From: Acidobacteriota bacterium
GTDB lineage: Bacteria > Acidobacteriota > Blastocatellia > Pyrinomonadales > Pyrinomonadaceae
Length of the DNA: 5,895 nucleotides
Reading direction: 5' to 3'
NCBI GenBank assembly: GCA_024640445.1
Contig: JAHEEZ010000222.1
Coordinates: 1 to 5,895, forward strand
Part shown: positions 1-5,873 of the stretch, in pieces
Layout: each line of letters starts with the position of its first letter
How positions within the stretch are numbered: the stretch's first letter is position 1
Made by a program: the position numbers and the translations under genes
The notes under the pieces: model-generated
Database searches by the model: none
What the model was told of the DNA's origin: nothing
What the model saw: the letters and a program-made list of their open reading frames with translations, nothing else

Positions 1-263
1 TCCGGGACGGGATACTCTTCGCGTTCGATGACACAGGCAGCAAATATACGCTCGGCGAGAACATGAACAATCTGGTGGACGCTCTCGATCCGAATCAGTT
101 CTTTCGCCTCAACCGGAGCGAGATGGTCAATCTGAACTTCATCGAACGCATAGAACCCTACTTCCAGAACCGGCTTGTCGTCCGAGTGAAGAATTCGAAG
201 GTGAAGCTTGTGTCAAGTGTCAGCCGGACGCCGGATCTTCGTCAGTGGATAGATGGTGGATGA
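1..263 (+). CDS. LytTR-family DNA-binding response regulator, C-terminal fragment
   Basis: This is the 3' end of a gene that begins before the window; the open frame runs from position 3 to the TGA at 261-263, giving 86 residues. The sequence fits the second half of a LytTR domain: an F-x-F-D-D-x-x-x-K-Y-x-L strand, then a helix ending DPNQFFRLNRSEMVNLN, then an IERIEPY strand and a final basic strand (RLVVRVKNSKVKLV) followed by VSRTPDLRQWI. The FFRLNRS...VNL block is the family hallmark. LytTR domains bind DNA with beta strands and usually sit behind a receiver domain in two-component response regulators, so the missing N-terminal part is probably a receiver; that is inference. The ATG at 63 is internal to the domain and is not the true start. 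The gene converges on the kinase gene ending at 514. Its partner histidine kinase is not visible. Confidence 0.88.
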   Translation, partial: RDGILFAFDDTGSKYTLGENMNNLVDALDPNQFFRLNRSEMVNLNFIERIEPYFQNRLVVRVKNSKVKLVSSVSRTPDLRQWIDGG

Positions 264-274
264 GGCCGGATTTA

Positions 275-351
275 GAGACAGGAGACAGGAGACGGGAGAC
301 CGGGGACGGTAGACAGTAGACAGGAAAAAGTAGACAGGAGACAGAAGACCA
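275..351. repeat. Heptamer tandem array, GAGACAG type (left arm of intergenic unit 1)
   Basis: Eleven consecutive 7-bp words fit exactly into 77 bp without a phase slip. The consensus is (G/T)AGACAG; copies at 275, 282 and 338 are exactly GAGACAG, and those at 310, 317 and 331 are TAGACAG. The most divergent word is GAAAAAG at 324. The array begins 11 bp after the LytTR stop codon and is followed at once by GATGT (352-356). It is purine-rich on the + strand. It is not coding in any convincing frame. Confidence 0.9.
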
Positions 352-360
352 GATGTGTCG

Positions 361-412
361 GTAGCCCAAGCGTCAGCGCGGGCTCCTTCTTGATAGGCGG
401 GCTCCCTCTTGA
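361..412. repeat. REP-like imperfect palindrome with a 19-bp-period direct repeat
   Basis: Positions 363-384 form an imperfect hairpin: AGCCC (363-367) pairs with GGGCT (380-384), a 2x2 mismatch follows, then GC/GC closes a GTCA loop. Its right half opens a direct repeat: 378-393 and 397-412 match at 15 of 16 positions (GCGGGCTCC, T or C, TCTTGA), a period of 19 bp. CCTTCTT at 385-391 is also the inverse complement of AAGAAGG at 416-422. It lies between two convergent genes, where REP-like elements and bidirectional terminators are common. There is no strong T tract, so I call it a repeat and not a terminator. The stretch from 413 to 471 has nothing else I recognise. Confidence 0.5.
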
Positions 413-471
413 GAGAAGAAGGAATGTATCCGGCTGTCAGGCTCGCGCCATCTGCTGCAAATATGCCGTCG

Positions 472-527
472 ACTCACTACTCAGCACTCGTCTCTCCGAA
501 CTTCCCGTAATCCTCAGTCCTCAGGAA
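472..527. repeat. Degenerate heptamer array, ACTCAGC type (right arm of unit 1), overlapping the kinase stop
   Basis: Words of 7 bp run in phase from 472: ACTCACT, ACTCAGC and ACTCGTC (472, 479, 486), then more decayed words, then TCAGTCC at 514 and TCAGGAA at 521. It is pyrimidine-rich on the + strand, the opposite of the left arm at 275-351, and its first words are close to the inverse complement of the GAGTGCT words near 5762. The stop codon of the 825-aa kinase (complement of TCA at 514-516) lies inside the word at 514. The middle words (493-513) are weak matches, so the array is firm at 472-492 and less so beyond. Confidence 0.6.
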
Positions 528-2991
528 AACCGATCTTCTTCATCAGTTCGATAAACTCTGGTTCATTCCGGAGCGGATCGTATGTTTGATTCGTCTTGAG
601 CGAGGCGATCCCGACTGACCTCATTTCGAACAATCGGTACAGTTCGGCAATGGCCTTCTTGTTCTCACCCATCTCAATGAAATAGAGCGCTTTGAGGGAA
701 GAGTTGTCTTTGTATTGAGATTCGCTGCTCGGATCTGTCGGTTCGATCCAGGACTTTAGGTAGTTCTTCCAGCCGCCTTCTTCGAATGCTCTTTTTAGCC
801 TTGAGGCCCTTTCAGGATTCCCGCCGACTTCCAAAGCCCTTACAGCCGCCTCTACACTTGCCGCGTAATCTTTCTTTACCCGATAAAAACTGGCAAGATC
901 AGAGTAAGTGACCGGATAATCTTCATCGAGTTCTACCGTGGCTTTTAGTTGCGTTTCTGCTTCTTCCAGCCTGCCTGCACCCATCAAAATGACTCCGTAT
1001 ACCCGATTAAAAGTCACGAAAAGCGGGTCGATCTCCAGAGCTCGCTTGATCTCCATGATCGCCTCGTCGTGCCGCCCAAGACTGTTGAGGAGTTCGGCGT
1101 ACCACATATGGGCGATCCCGTACTCGGGATCTAATTCGAGGGCCCTCTTAAACTCACGTTCGGCACCTTCAAAATCGAAATCGTACCGATAGAGTACATT
1201 CCCGAGCGCGCTATGAGCTTGCGCGAGGTCATTGTTGAGTTCGAGTGCTTTCTCGGCCGCTTCTTTGGCCTTTGGCATGGTCGCTTTCGGAGTTGAAACG
1301 CCGTAGATCGTGAGGAGTCCGTACGACTCGGCGAGTCCCGTGTAGGCAAGAGCGAAATTCGGATCGGCTTCAACTGCCTTCTCGAAATACTCGAGCGATT
1401 TCTCAAGGTCCTTACCCGTTCGTTTTTCCCAGTAGAACCTGCCCTTTAAGTACAAGTTATAGGCTTCGCTGCTCTCCGTATAACTCGTGCCGACCGCATC
1501 GCCTTCATTTCCCGATCGCTGGCTCTTGATCACCTCCAGGACGTCATTTGTGATCTGCTTCTGGAGAGCGACCAATTTGTCAGACTCCTGCTGGTATCTC
1601 TGTCCCCAAATCGTTGTTTCCGACTCCGGATCGATGAGCTCAAGGTTAAGAACAAGCACTTCGCCGCGTTGGACGATTCGGCCCGTCAGAAGTGCCTGAA
1701 CCCCCAGTTCCGAGGCGATTCTCTTCGCATCGAATTCTTTTCCCTTGAACCGAAAGACTGAAGATCTTGCCTTGACCTTCAGATCGGGCACCGCGGAAAG
1801 ACTGTTTATAAGGGTCTCAGTGATCCCATCCGAAAGATATTCGTTGTCGTTGTCGCCGCTTTCGTTAATGAATGGCATGACGGCGATCGACTCGATCCTG
1901 TCGCCGGCGCTTCCCTTGTAGAACCAGTACCCGAGGCCGATCGCCATGATTACTAACAATGCAGCAGAACCGGCAAGCACTTTCCCGATGCTCGAACGCT
2001 TGATCGAAATGCTGTCATTGGTGTTTCCCGCTGCGGTAGTGTGCTGCGCATCGGACGCGGTGGTCGCTTTTAAGACCCGGGTATCCGACTCCGGGCGTTC
2101 GGGATGGATCGTGCTGTCCACCTTGCCCTGAAATTCGAGCGCCTGCTTAACGTCCTTCAGATCGATCATCACGTCCTTGATCGTTTGATAGCGCTCGTTC
2201 CTGTCCTTGCGCATTGCCTTGCTGATGATCTTCTCGATCTCCGGCGGCAGGCCGGCAGCCGCCATCGGCTTCGGTTCTTTGTGCAGGATCGCCGCGATTA
2301 TCTCCATCGGGGAACCGCCTTCGAAAGGAAGGTGGCCGGAGACCATTTCGTAGAGCACGACGCCGAAGCTGAAGATATCCGTTCGGGCATCGACCTCCTT
2401 GCCTTTACCCTGTTCCGGGGACATGTAGTTCGCCGTTCCTATGATCATCCCCGGGGAAGTGCTGACGTGGACCGCCGTTTCGTCTTCCGATTCTAATTCC
2501 GGTTTTTGAGTTTCTGTCAGCTTGGCGATGCCGAAATCGAGGACCTTCACGAGGCCGTCGTCGCGGACCATCACGTTGTCCGGTTTTACGTCACGGTGGA
2601 CGATGCCTGCGGCGTGGGCCGCGGCCAGCGCCGAAGCGGTCTGGATCGCAAGATCAAGGGCGCCGGCAAGTTTGACGTCTTTCTGCTGAAGGTATCTGGA
2701 GAGCGTCTTACCTTCTATGTATTCGGCTGCTATGTAGCTTGCACCCTCAAATTCGCCGATCTCATAGATCGTGATTATGTTCGGATGGTTCAGTGCCGAG
2801 GCCGCCTGCGCTTCACGAAGAAAGCGGCCAAGCTTCTCGGCATCATCGCCGAATTCCTCGGACAGGAACTTGATCGCCACCTTCCGGTTCAGCTTGGTGT
2901 CCTGCGCAAGATACACCTCGCCCATTCCGCCCTTTCCAATGGTAGAGAGGATCTTATAATGCGAGACGGTCGTGTCGGGGGTTAGCTTCAT
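514..2991 (-). CDS. Membrane Ser/Thr protein kinase with TolB-like and TPR domains (825 aa)
   Basis: This is a PknB-type (Hanks) protein kinase. Residues 12-275 hold the catalytic domain: glycine loop GKGGMG (19-24), ATP-binding K41, helix-C E60, HRD (132-134) with K136 and N139, DFG (152-154), SPE (191-193), D205 and R267. All key residues are present, so it should be active. A polar linker (about 285-335) leads to one membrane helix (about 337-358) preceded by basic residues, which places the kinase in the cytoplasm. Next comes a TolB-like/FlgO-like domain (367-490, IAVMPFINESGD...YLSDGITE) and about six TPRs (510-725), ending in KIGFP. The outer part probably senses a ligand or binds a protein; the ligand is unknown. 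The start at 2991 is chosen because MKLTPDTTVSHYKI aligns with the start of the neighbouring paralogue. An ATG at 3150 would add 53 residues translated from intergenic repeat, so I reject it. No clear Shine-Dalgarno sequence precedes the ATG. Confidence 0.93.
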   Translation of the reverse strand: MKLTPDTTVSHYKILSTIGKGGMGEVYLAQDTKLNRKVAIKFLSEEFGDDAEKLGRFLREAQAASALNHPNIITIYEIGEFEGASYIAAEYIEGKTLSRYLQQKDVKLAGALDLAIQTASALAAAHAAGIVHRDVKPDNVMVRDDGLVKVLDFGIAKLTETQKPELESEDETAVHVSTSPGMIIGTANYMSPEQGKGKEVDARTDIFSFGVVLYEMVSGHLPFEGGSPMEIIAAILHKEPKPMAAAGLPPEIEKIISKAMRKDRNERYQTIKDVMIDLKDVKQALEFQGKVDSTIHPERPESDTRVLKATTASDAQHTTAAGNTNDSISIKRSSIGKVLAGSAALLVIMAIGLGYWFYKGSAGDRIESIAVMPFINESGDNDNEYLSDGITETLINSLSAVPDLKVKARSSVFRFKGKEFDAKRIASELGVQALLTGRIVQRGEVLVLNLELIDPESETTIWGQRYQQESDKLVALQKQITNDVLEVIKSQRSGNEGDAVGTSYTESSEAYNLYLKGRFYWEKRTGKDLEKSLEYFEKAVEADPNFALAYTGLAESYGLLTIYGVSTPKATMPKAKEAAEKALELNNDLAQAHSALGNVLYRYDFDFEGAEREFKRALELDPEYGIAHMWYAELLNSLGRHDEAIMEIKRALEIDPLFVTFNRVYGVILMGAGRLEEAETQLKATVELDEDYPVTYSDLASFYRVKKDYAASVEAAVRALEVGGNPERASRLKRAFEEGGWKNYLKSWIEPTDPSSESQYKDNSSLKALYFIEMGENKKAIAELYRLFEMRSVGIASLKTNQTYDPLRNEPEFIELMKKIGFPED

Positions 2992-2997
2992 AGGTCG

Positions 2998-3057
2998 AGT
3001 GATGAGCGATGCAAGAATTGATGATTGATAGTTGAGAATTGGTAATTGGCAATTGAA
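2998..3057. repeat. Heptamer array, GAGTGAT then AATTGAT words (left arm of unit 2)
   Basis: GAGTGAT and GAGCGAT (2998-3011) come first, 6 bp upstream of the kinase start codon. After a 4-bp phase shift, six words run from 3016 to 3057 in exact phase: AATTGAT, GATTGAT, AGTTGAG, then AATTGGT, AATTGGC and AATTGAA. The array stops at GATGT (3058-3062). The sense strand of the kinase gene reads this leader as pyrimidine-rich CTCA and CAATT words, so the 5' leader of the mRNA is largely repeat. Confidence 0.88.
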
Positions 3058-3160
3058 GATGTACTTTAAGGCCCTGGAACCAACCCGCGTACCAAACGGC
3101 GTACAAATCGAGCCGCGACGCCGTCGGGACACCCAATTACCAACTATCAATTATCAATTC
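3015..3160. repeat. Long inverted repeat (hairpin) formed by the two AATTGAT arms of unit 2
   Basis: Positions 3015-3034 are complementary to 3141-3160 at 19 of 20 positions, and the single difference is a G-T pair. The stem continues with 3042-3048 against 3134-3140 (7 of 7) after a bulge of exactly one heptamer (3035-3041). The loop (3049-3133) contains an inner inverted repeat, ACGGCGT at 3096-3102 with ACGCCGT at 3118-3124, and a GCGTAC direct repeat at 3087 and 3099. In transcription order it lies between the two kinase genes, so it could shape a read-through transcript; that is inference. No open frame in the loop is credible. Confidence 0.8.
3025..3052 (-). promoter_or_regulatory. Possible sigma-70-type promoter for the 825-aa kinase
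   Basis: On the - strand, TTGCCA (complement of 3047-3052; 5 of 6 to TTGACA) is followed after 16 bp by TATCAA (complement of 3025-3030; 4 of 6 to TATAAT). Transcription would begin near 3018, about 27 nt before the ATG. Both boxes are built from heptamer repeat words, and AT-rich repeats yield such matches by chance, so this is weak evidence. Confidence 0.22.
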
Positions 3161-3231
3161 AAGCAAACAACTTTGCTAATTGCTCCGTACTTTCTGTCTT
3201 CCTCAGTACTTGCTTTCTCCTCACTTGCTTA
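3134..3231. repeat. Heptamer array, CAATTAT then CAGTACT words (right arm of unit 2), overlapping the kinase stop
   Basis: Four clear words start at 3134: CAATTAC, CAACTAT, CAATTAT and CAATTCA. More degenerate words follow in the same phase (ctaattg at 3176, CAGTACT at 3204). A second word family, ACTTGCT, occurs at 3208-3214 and 3223-3229, 15 bp apart. The stop codon of the 837-aa kinase (complement of TCA at 3221-3223) lies in this last part. The 15-nt string at 3141-3155 recurs exactly at 5881-5895. Confidence is high for 3134-3161 and moderate beyond. Confidence 0.75.
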
Positions 3232-5734
3232 CCGGTAAACCGATCTTTCTTAAGAGAGCCTCAAATTCGGGATCGCCCTTGAGGAAGTCGAAATAGAGGT
3301 CGAGCCCAATGTCGACCAGCTGCGGTTCAGCTTGTTCGTACGCGATATTAAGGTACTCCAGTGTCTTCTTTCGGTCCCCAAGAGCGGCATACGACCAGGC
3401 AACGTAACTGCTTATCGCATAAGCCGAACCGTCACCTTCAAGAATTCTGTTACGGGCGTTCAGATCGATATCAAGGCGGGCGGTTAGGAGGCCCTTCCAC
3501 CCGTCCTTCTTGTAAGCCGCGTTGATCCTCTCAAGGTCTTCCTGTCCTACGTTAAGCAGTTCCAGCTCGCGGATGCTGTGCTCCGCAGCCTTTTCGAAAT
3601 TTCCTTTGGCGGCGAATTGCCGGGAGAGATTGGTGTGGGCCATTGCGAAATTGGGAAACAGTTCCACCGTCTTTTCACCCTGCGCGATCGCTTCATCGAT
3701 CCTGTCGGCCGCTTCAAGGAGGTAGCCCTTGGCGTGGTTGATGATCATCGAGAGCGGTTCGAGTTCCAAGGCGATGTCGATCTGTTTCTGCGCTTCCTCG
3801 ATCCGGCCCATGTACATCAATGTTTCCGAATACCATTGCCGGGCACCGGCGTACTTCGGATCCAGTTCGATCGCCTTCTTGTATGCCTGTTCCGCAGATG
3901 CAAAATCGTATTCGAAAGCTGAAAGCTGGCCAAGTGAGGCGTAAGCTTCGGCAAGTTCGGGGTCTAGTTCAAGCGCTTTCTCGGCGGCCTGTCTCGCTTT
4001 CGGAAAGAACTCCTTCGGCCGGAAATTGCCGTAGTACGGTTTGAGCGTATACGTGTCGGCAAGACCCGAATAGGCCAGCGCATAAGCCGGGTCTGCCTCG
4101 ATCGCCTGCTTGAAGTACTCCTCGGATCTCGCGAAGTCCTCGATGCTTCTCTTGTTCCAGTAGAAACGTCCTTTCAGGTAAAGCTGCTGAGCTTCCGAAC
4201 TCGACGTGTTTGTCCTTGCTACTTCCTGCTGCTCTTCGCTGGTCAATTTCGACCGCAGCCTTTCCGAGACATCGCGGGCTATCTCGCTTTGCAGGCTGAC
4301 AAGATCAGTCAGCTTGCGATCGTAACTCTTACTCCAGATGGCATCAAGGGTTACCGTGTCGACGAGTTCGAGATTCAGTTTTAAGCCGTCGCCTCTTTGA
4401 ACGATCCGGCCCAGTAGCACGGCCTCGACATCCAGCTCTTCACCTATCTGTTTTGGCGTGACATTCTTTCCTTTGTAGTAGAACACCGTGCTTCGGGCCT
4501 TCACCGACAGGTCCGGGATCTCCGTAAGACCGCTGATCAGGTCCTCGGTCATCCCGTCGGAAAGATATTCGACCTCCGGATCTCCGCTCTCGTTGACGAA
4601 CGGCATCACTGCGATCGAATCGATCGTTCCGGCGCTTCTTGCGAAGAAGGCGAAATACGATGCCGTCGCGACGACGCCCAGCACAAGGATCAAAATGACC
4701 GCCGTAGCGAGTTTGTGACTCTTCGCCTGCGTGACCGCGTACTCAAGGCTGGAGGTCGAGGTCAGGTTTTGCGTGGACTGGGCGCCTTCAGCCGTGACTG
4801 TTTCGCCGGTTGGAGGGGGCGCGGTCTGCTGTCCTGCGTTCGGGATCACAGACCTTTCAAGTTCTCCTTGAATATCGAGGTCCCGCCTGAGGTTCTTCAG
4901 GTCGACGACAAGGTCTCCGGATGTCTGGTACCGCATAGCCTTGTCTTTGGTCAGGGTCTTGCGGACTATCCTCTGAAGTTCGTCGGGAATATTCTCAAGC
5001 AGTTTCGGTTCCTTCTCGAGAATCGCGACGATCGTATGGTTCGTCGTCTCACCTTCGAAGGGAACTTTGCCCGCGAGCATTTCATAAAGGACAACCCCTA
5101 GGCTCCAGATGTCGGTCCTCGCATCTGTCTCTTGTCCGCGCGCCTGTTCCGGGGACATGTATGAGACGGTTCCCATCACGACACCCGGATTCGTTTTCAC
5201 CAGCGCCTTGGTTTCGCCCTCAAGCGAGATGTCGTCCTCGTTCCTCTTCTTCTCCGTCAGCTTCGCAAGTCCAAAGTCGAGGACTTTTACGTAACCGTCG
5301 TCGCGGACCATTATGTTCTCGGGCTTTATGTCCCGGTGGGCGATTCCGGCCTGGTGCGCGGCTGCAAGAGCCTCGGCGACCTGGATGGCGATCTTGAGGA
5401 TGCGGCTGAGTGGCATCGACCCTTTCTCTGAGATGACCCCGCGGAGGGTCCTTCCTTCTATGTATTCAGTGGCGATGTAATGCGTGTCCTCAAAACTGTC
5501 TATCCCGTGAACCGTAAGAATGTTCGGATGGTTCAGCGCAGAAGTCGCCTTCGCTTCCTGGATAAAGCGATTCAACTTGTCCTCTTCTTTTCCAAACTCG
5601 GAACTAAGGAATTTAATAGCCACCTTCCGGTCGAGCTTGGTGTCCTCGGCAAGATACACCTCGCCCATCCCGCCTTTGCCGATGGAGGAAAGGATCTTGT
5701 AGTGCGAGATCTTTGTGTTTGGTTCGATCTTCAT
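3221..5734 (-). CDS. Membrane Ser/Thr protein kinase with TolB-like and TPR domains (837 aa), paralogue of the downstream kinase
   Basis: The architecture matches the neighbouring 825-aa kinase. The PknB-type catalytic domain (about 12-276) has the glycine loop GKGGMG (19-24), K41, E60, HRD (133-135), K137, N140, DFG (153-155), SPE (194-196), D208 and R268, all intact. A Pro/Thr/Gln-rich linker (about 290-338) precedes one membrane helix (about 342-364). A TolB-like domain (371-495, IAVMPFVNESGD) and TPRs (about 510-725) follow, and the protein ends KIGLPVSK. The first 72 residues of the two kinases align without gaps at 54 identities by my count, while linker and C-terminal region diverge more. 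The kinase probably faces the cytoplasm and the TPR part the periplasm (inferred from domain order). This gene lies upstream of the other kinase, 229 bp away, in the same direction; co-transcription is possible but unproven. The ATG at 5734 directly precedes the conserved SHYKI start and has no clear Shine-Dalgarno sequence. Confidence 0.94.
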   Translation of the reverse strand: MKIEPNTKISHYKILSSIGKGGMGEVYLAEDTKLDRKVAIKFLSSEFGKEEDKLNRFIQEAKATSALNHPNILTVHGIDSFEDTHYIATEYIEGRTLRGVISEKGSMPLSRILKIAIQVAEALAAAHQAGIAHRDIKPENIMVRDDGYVKVLDFGLAKLTEKKRNEDDISLEGETKALVKTNPGVVMGTVSYMSPEQARGQETDARTDIWSLGVVLYEMLAGKVPFEGETTNHTIVAILEKEPKLLENIPDELQRIVRKTLTKDKAMRYQTSGDLVVDLKNLRRDLDIQGELERSVIPNAGQQTAPPPTGETVTAEGAQSTQNLTSTSSLEYAVTQAKSHKLATAVILILVLGVVATASYFAFFARSAGTIDSIAVMPFVNESGDPEVEYLSDGMTEDLISGLTEIPDLSVKARSTVFYYKGKNVTPKQIGEELDVEAVLLGRIVQRGDGLKLNLELVDTVTLDAIWSKSYDRKLTDLVSLQSEIARDVSERLRSKLTSEEQQEVARTNTSSSEAQQLYLKGRFYWNKRSIEDFARSEEYFKQAIEADPAYALAYSGLADTYTLKPYYGNFRPKEFFPKARQAAEKALELDPELAEAYASLGQLSAFEYDFASAEQAYKKAIELDPKYAGARQWYSETLMYMGRIEEAQKQIDIALELEPLSMIINHAKGYLLEAADRIDEAIAQGEKTVELFPNFAMAHTNLSRQFAAKGNFEKAAEHSIRELELLNVGQEDLERINAAYKKDGWKGLLTARLDIDLNARNRILEGDGSAYAISSYVAWSYAALGDRKKTLEYLNIAYEQAEPQLVDIGLDLYFDFLKGDPEFEALLRKIGLPVSK

Positions 5735-5740
5735 ATCTTC

Positions 5741-5810
5741 GAGTACTGAGTACTGAGAGGTGAGTGCTGAGAAATTGGTAATTGATAGTTGAGAATGGGT
5801 AAATGAAGAT
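5741..5810. repeat. Heptamer array switching from GAGTACT to AATTGAT words (left arm of unit 3)
   Basis: Ten words fit exactly into 70 bp. The first four are GAGTACT twice (5741, 5748), GAGAGGT and GAGTGCT; without losing the 7-bp phase the array then becomes AATTGGT, AATTGAT and AGTTGAG type (5773-5793). It begins 6 bp upstream of the 837-aa kinase start codon and runs straight into the GATGT at 5808-5812. The arrangement mirrors the array in front of the other kinase. Confidence 0.9.
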
Positions 5811-5812
5811 GT

Positions 5813-5873
5813 GCCCTTAACTCAACTACCATCAAACGAACGCATGACGCCGCACTTAAGTAGTCAGATCATC
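5813..5873. other. Non-repetitive core of intergenic unit 3
   Basis: This 61-bp stretch separates the two arms of unit 3. I see no gene, no RNA motif and no clear terminator. It shares GACGCCG (5846-5852) with the core of unit 2 (GACGCCG at 3117-3123), but otherwise the cores of the three units are not obviously related, apart from the AGATGT that opens each of them. Confidence 0.4.

Noticed and set aside
63..263. A 66-residue gene starting at the ATG at 63
   Set aside because: The frame is open to the left edge and the upstream residues continue the LytTR fold, so this ATG is an internal methionine.
275..351. CRISPR-like array
   Set aside because: The unit is 7 bp with no spacers, and no cas-like gene is present.
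363..384. Rho-independent terminator for the LytTR gene
   Set aside because: The stem is interrupted (5 bp, two mismatches, 2 bp) and followed by CCTTCTT, not a clear T tract, and it lies 100 bp after the stop.
2506..2985. 159-residue + strand open frame opposite the kinase domain
   Set aside because: It lies wholly antisense to the conserved kinase domain of the 825-aa protein and resembles no family; the same holds for the frames at 2104-2496, 3578-3922 and 4715-5101.
2992..3150. Riboswitch or structured leader RNA upstream of the kinase
   Set aside because: The structure is explained by inverted heptamer arms; I recognise no known aptamer motif in the loop.
3015..3160. MITE or small insertion element with terminal inverted repeats
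   Set aside because: The arms are themselves tandem heptamers, the cores of units 2 and 3 are not similar, and no target-site duplication is visible beside 3015 and 3160.
3032..3238. 68-residue + strand open frame spanning intergenic unit 2
   Set aside because: Its sequence is translated heptamer repeat and hairpin loop, with no ribosome site, and it overlaps the end of the 837-aa kinase gene.
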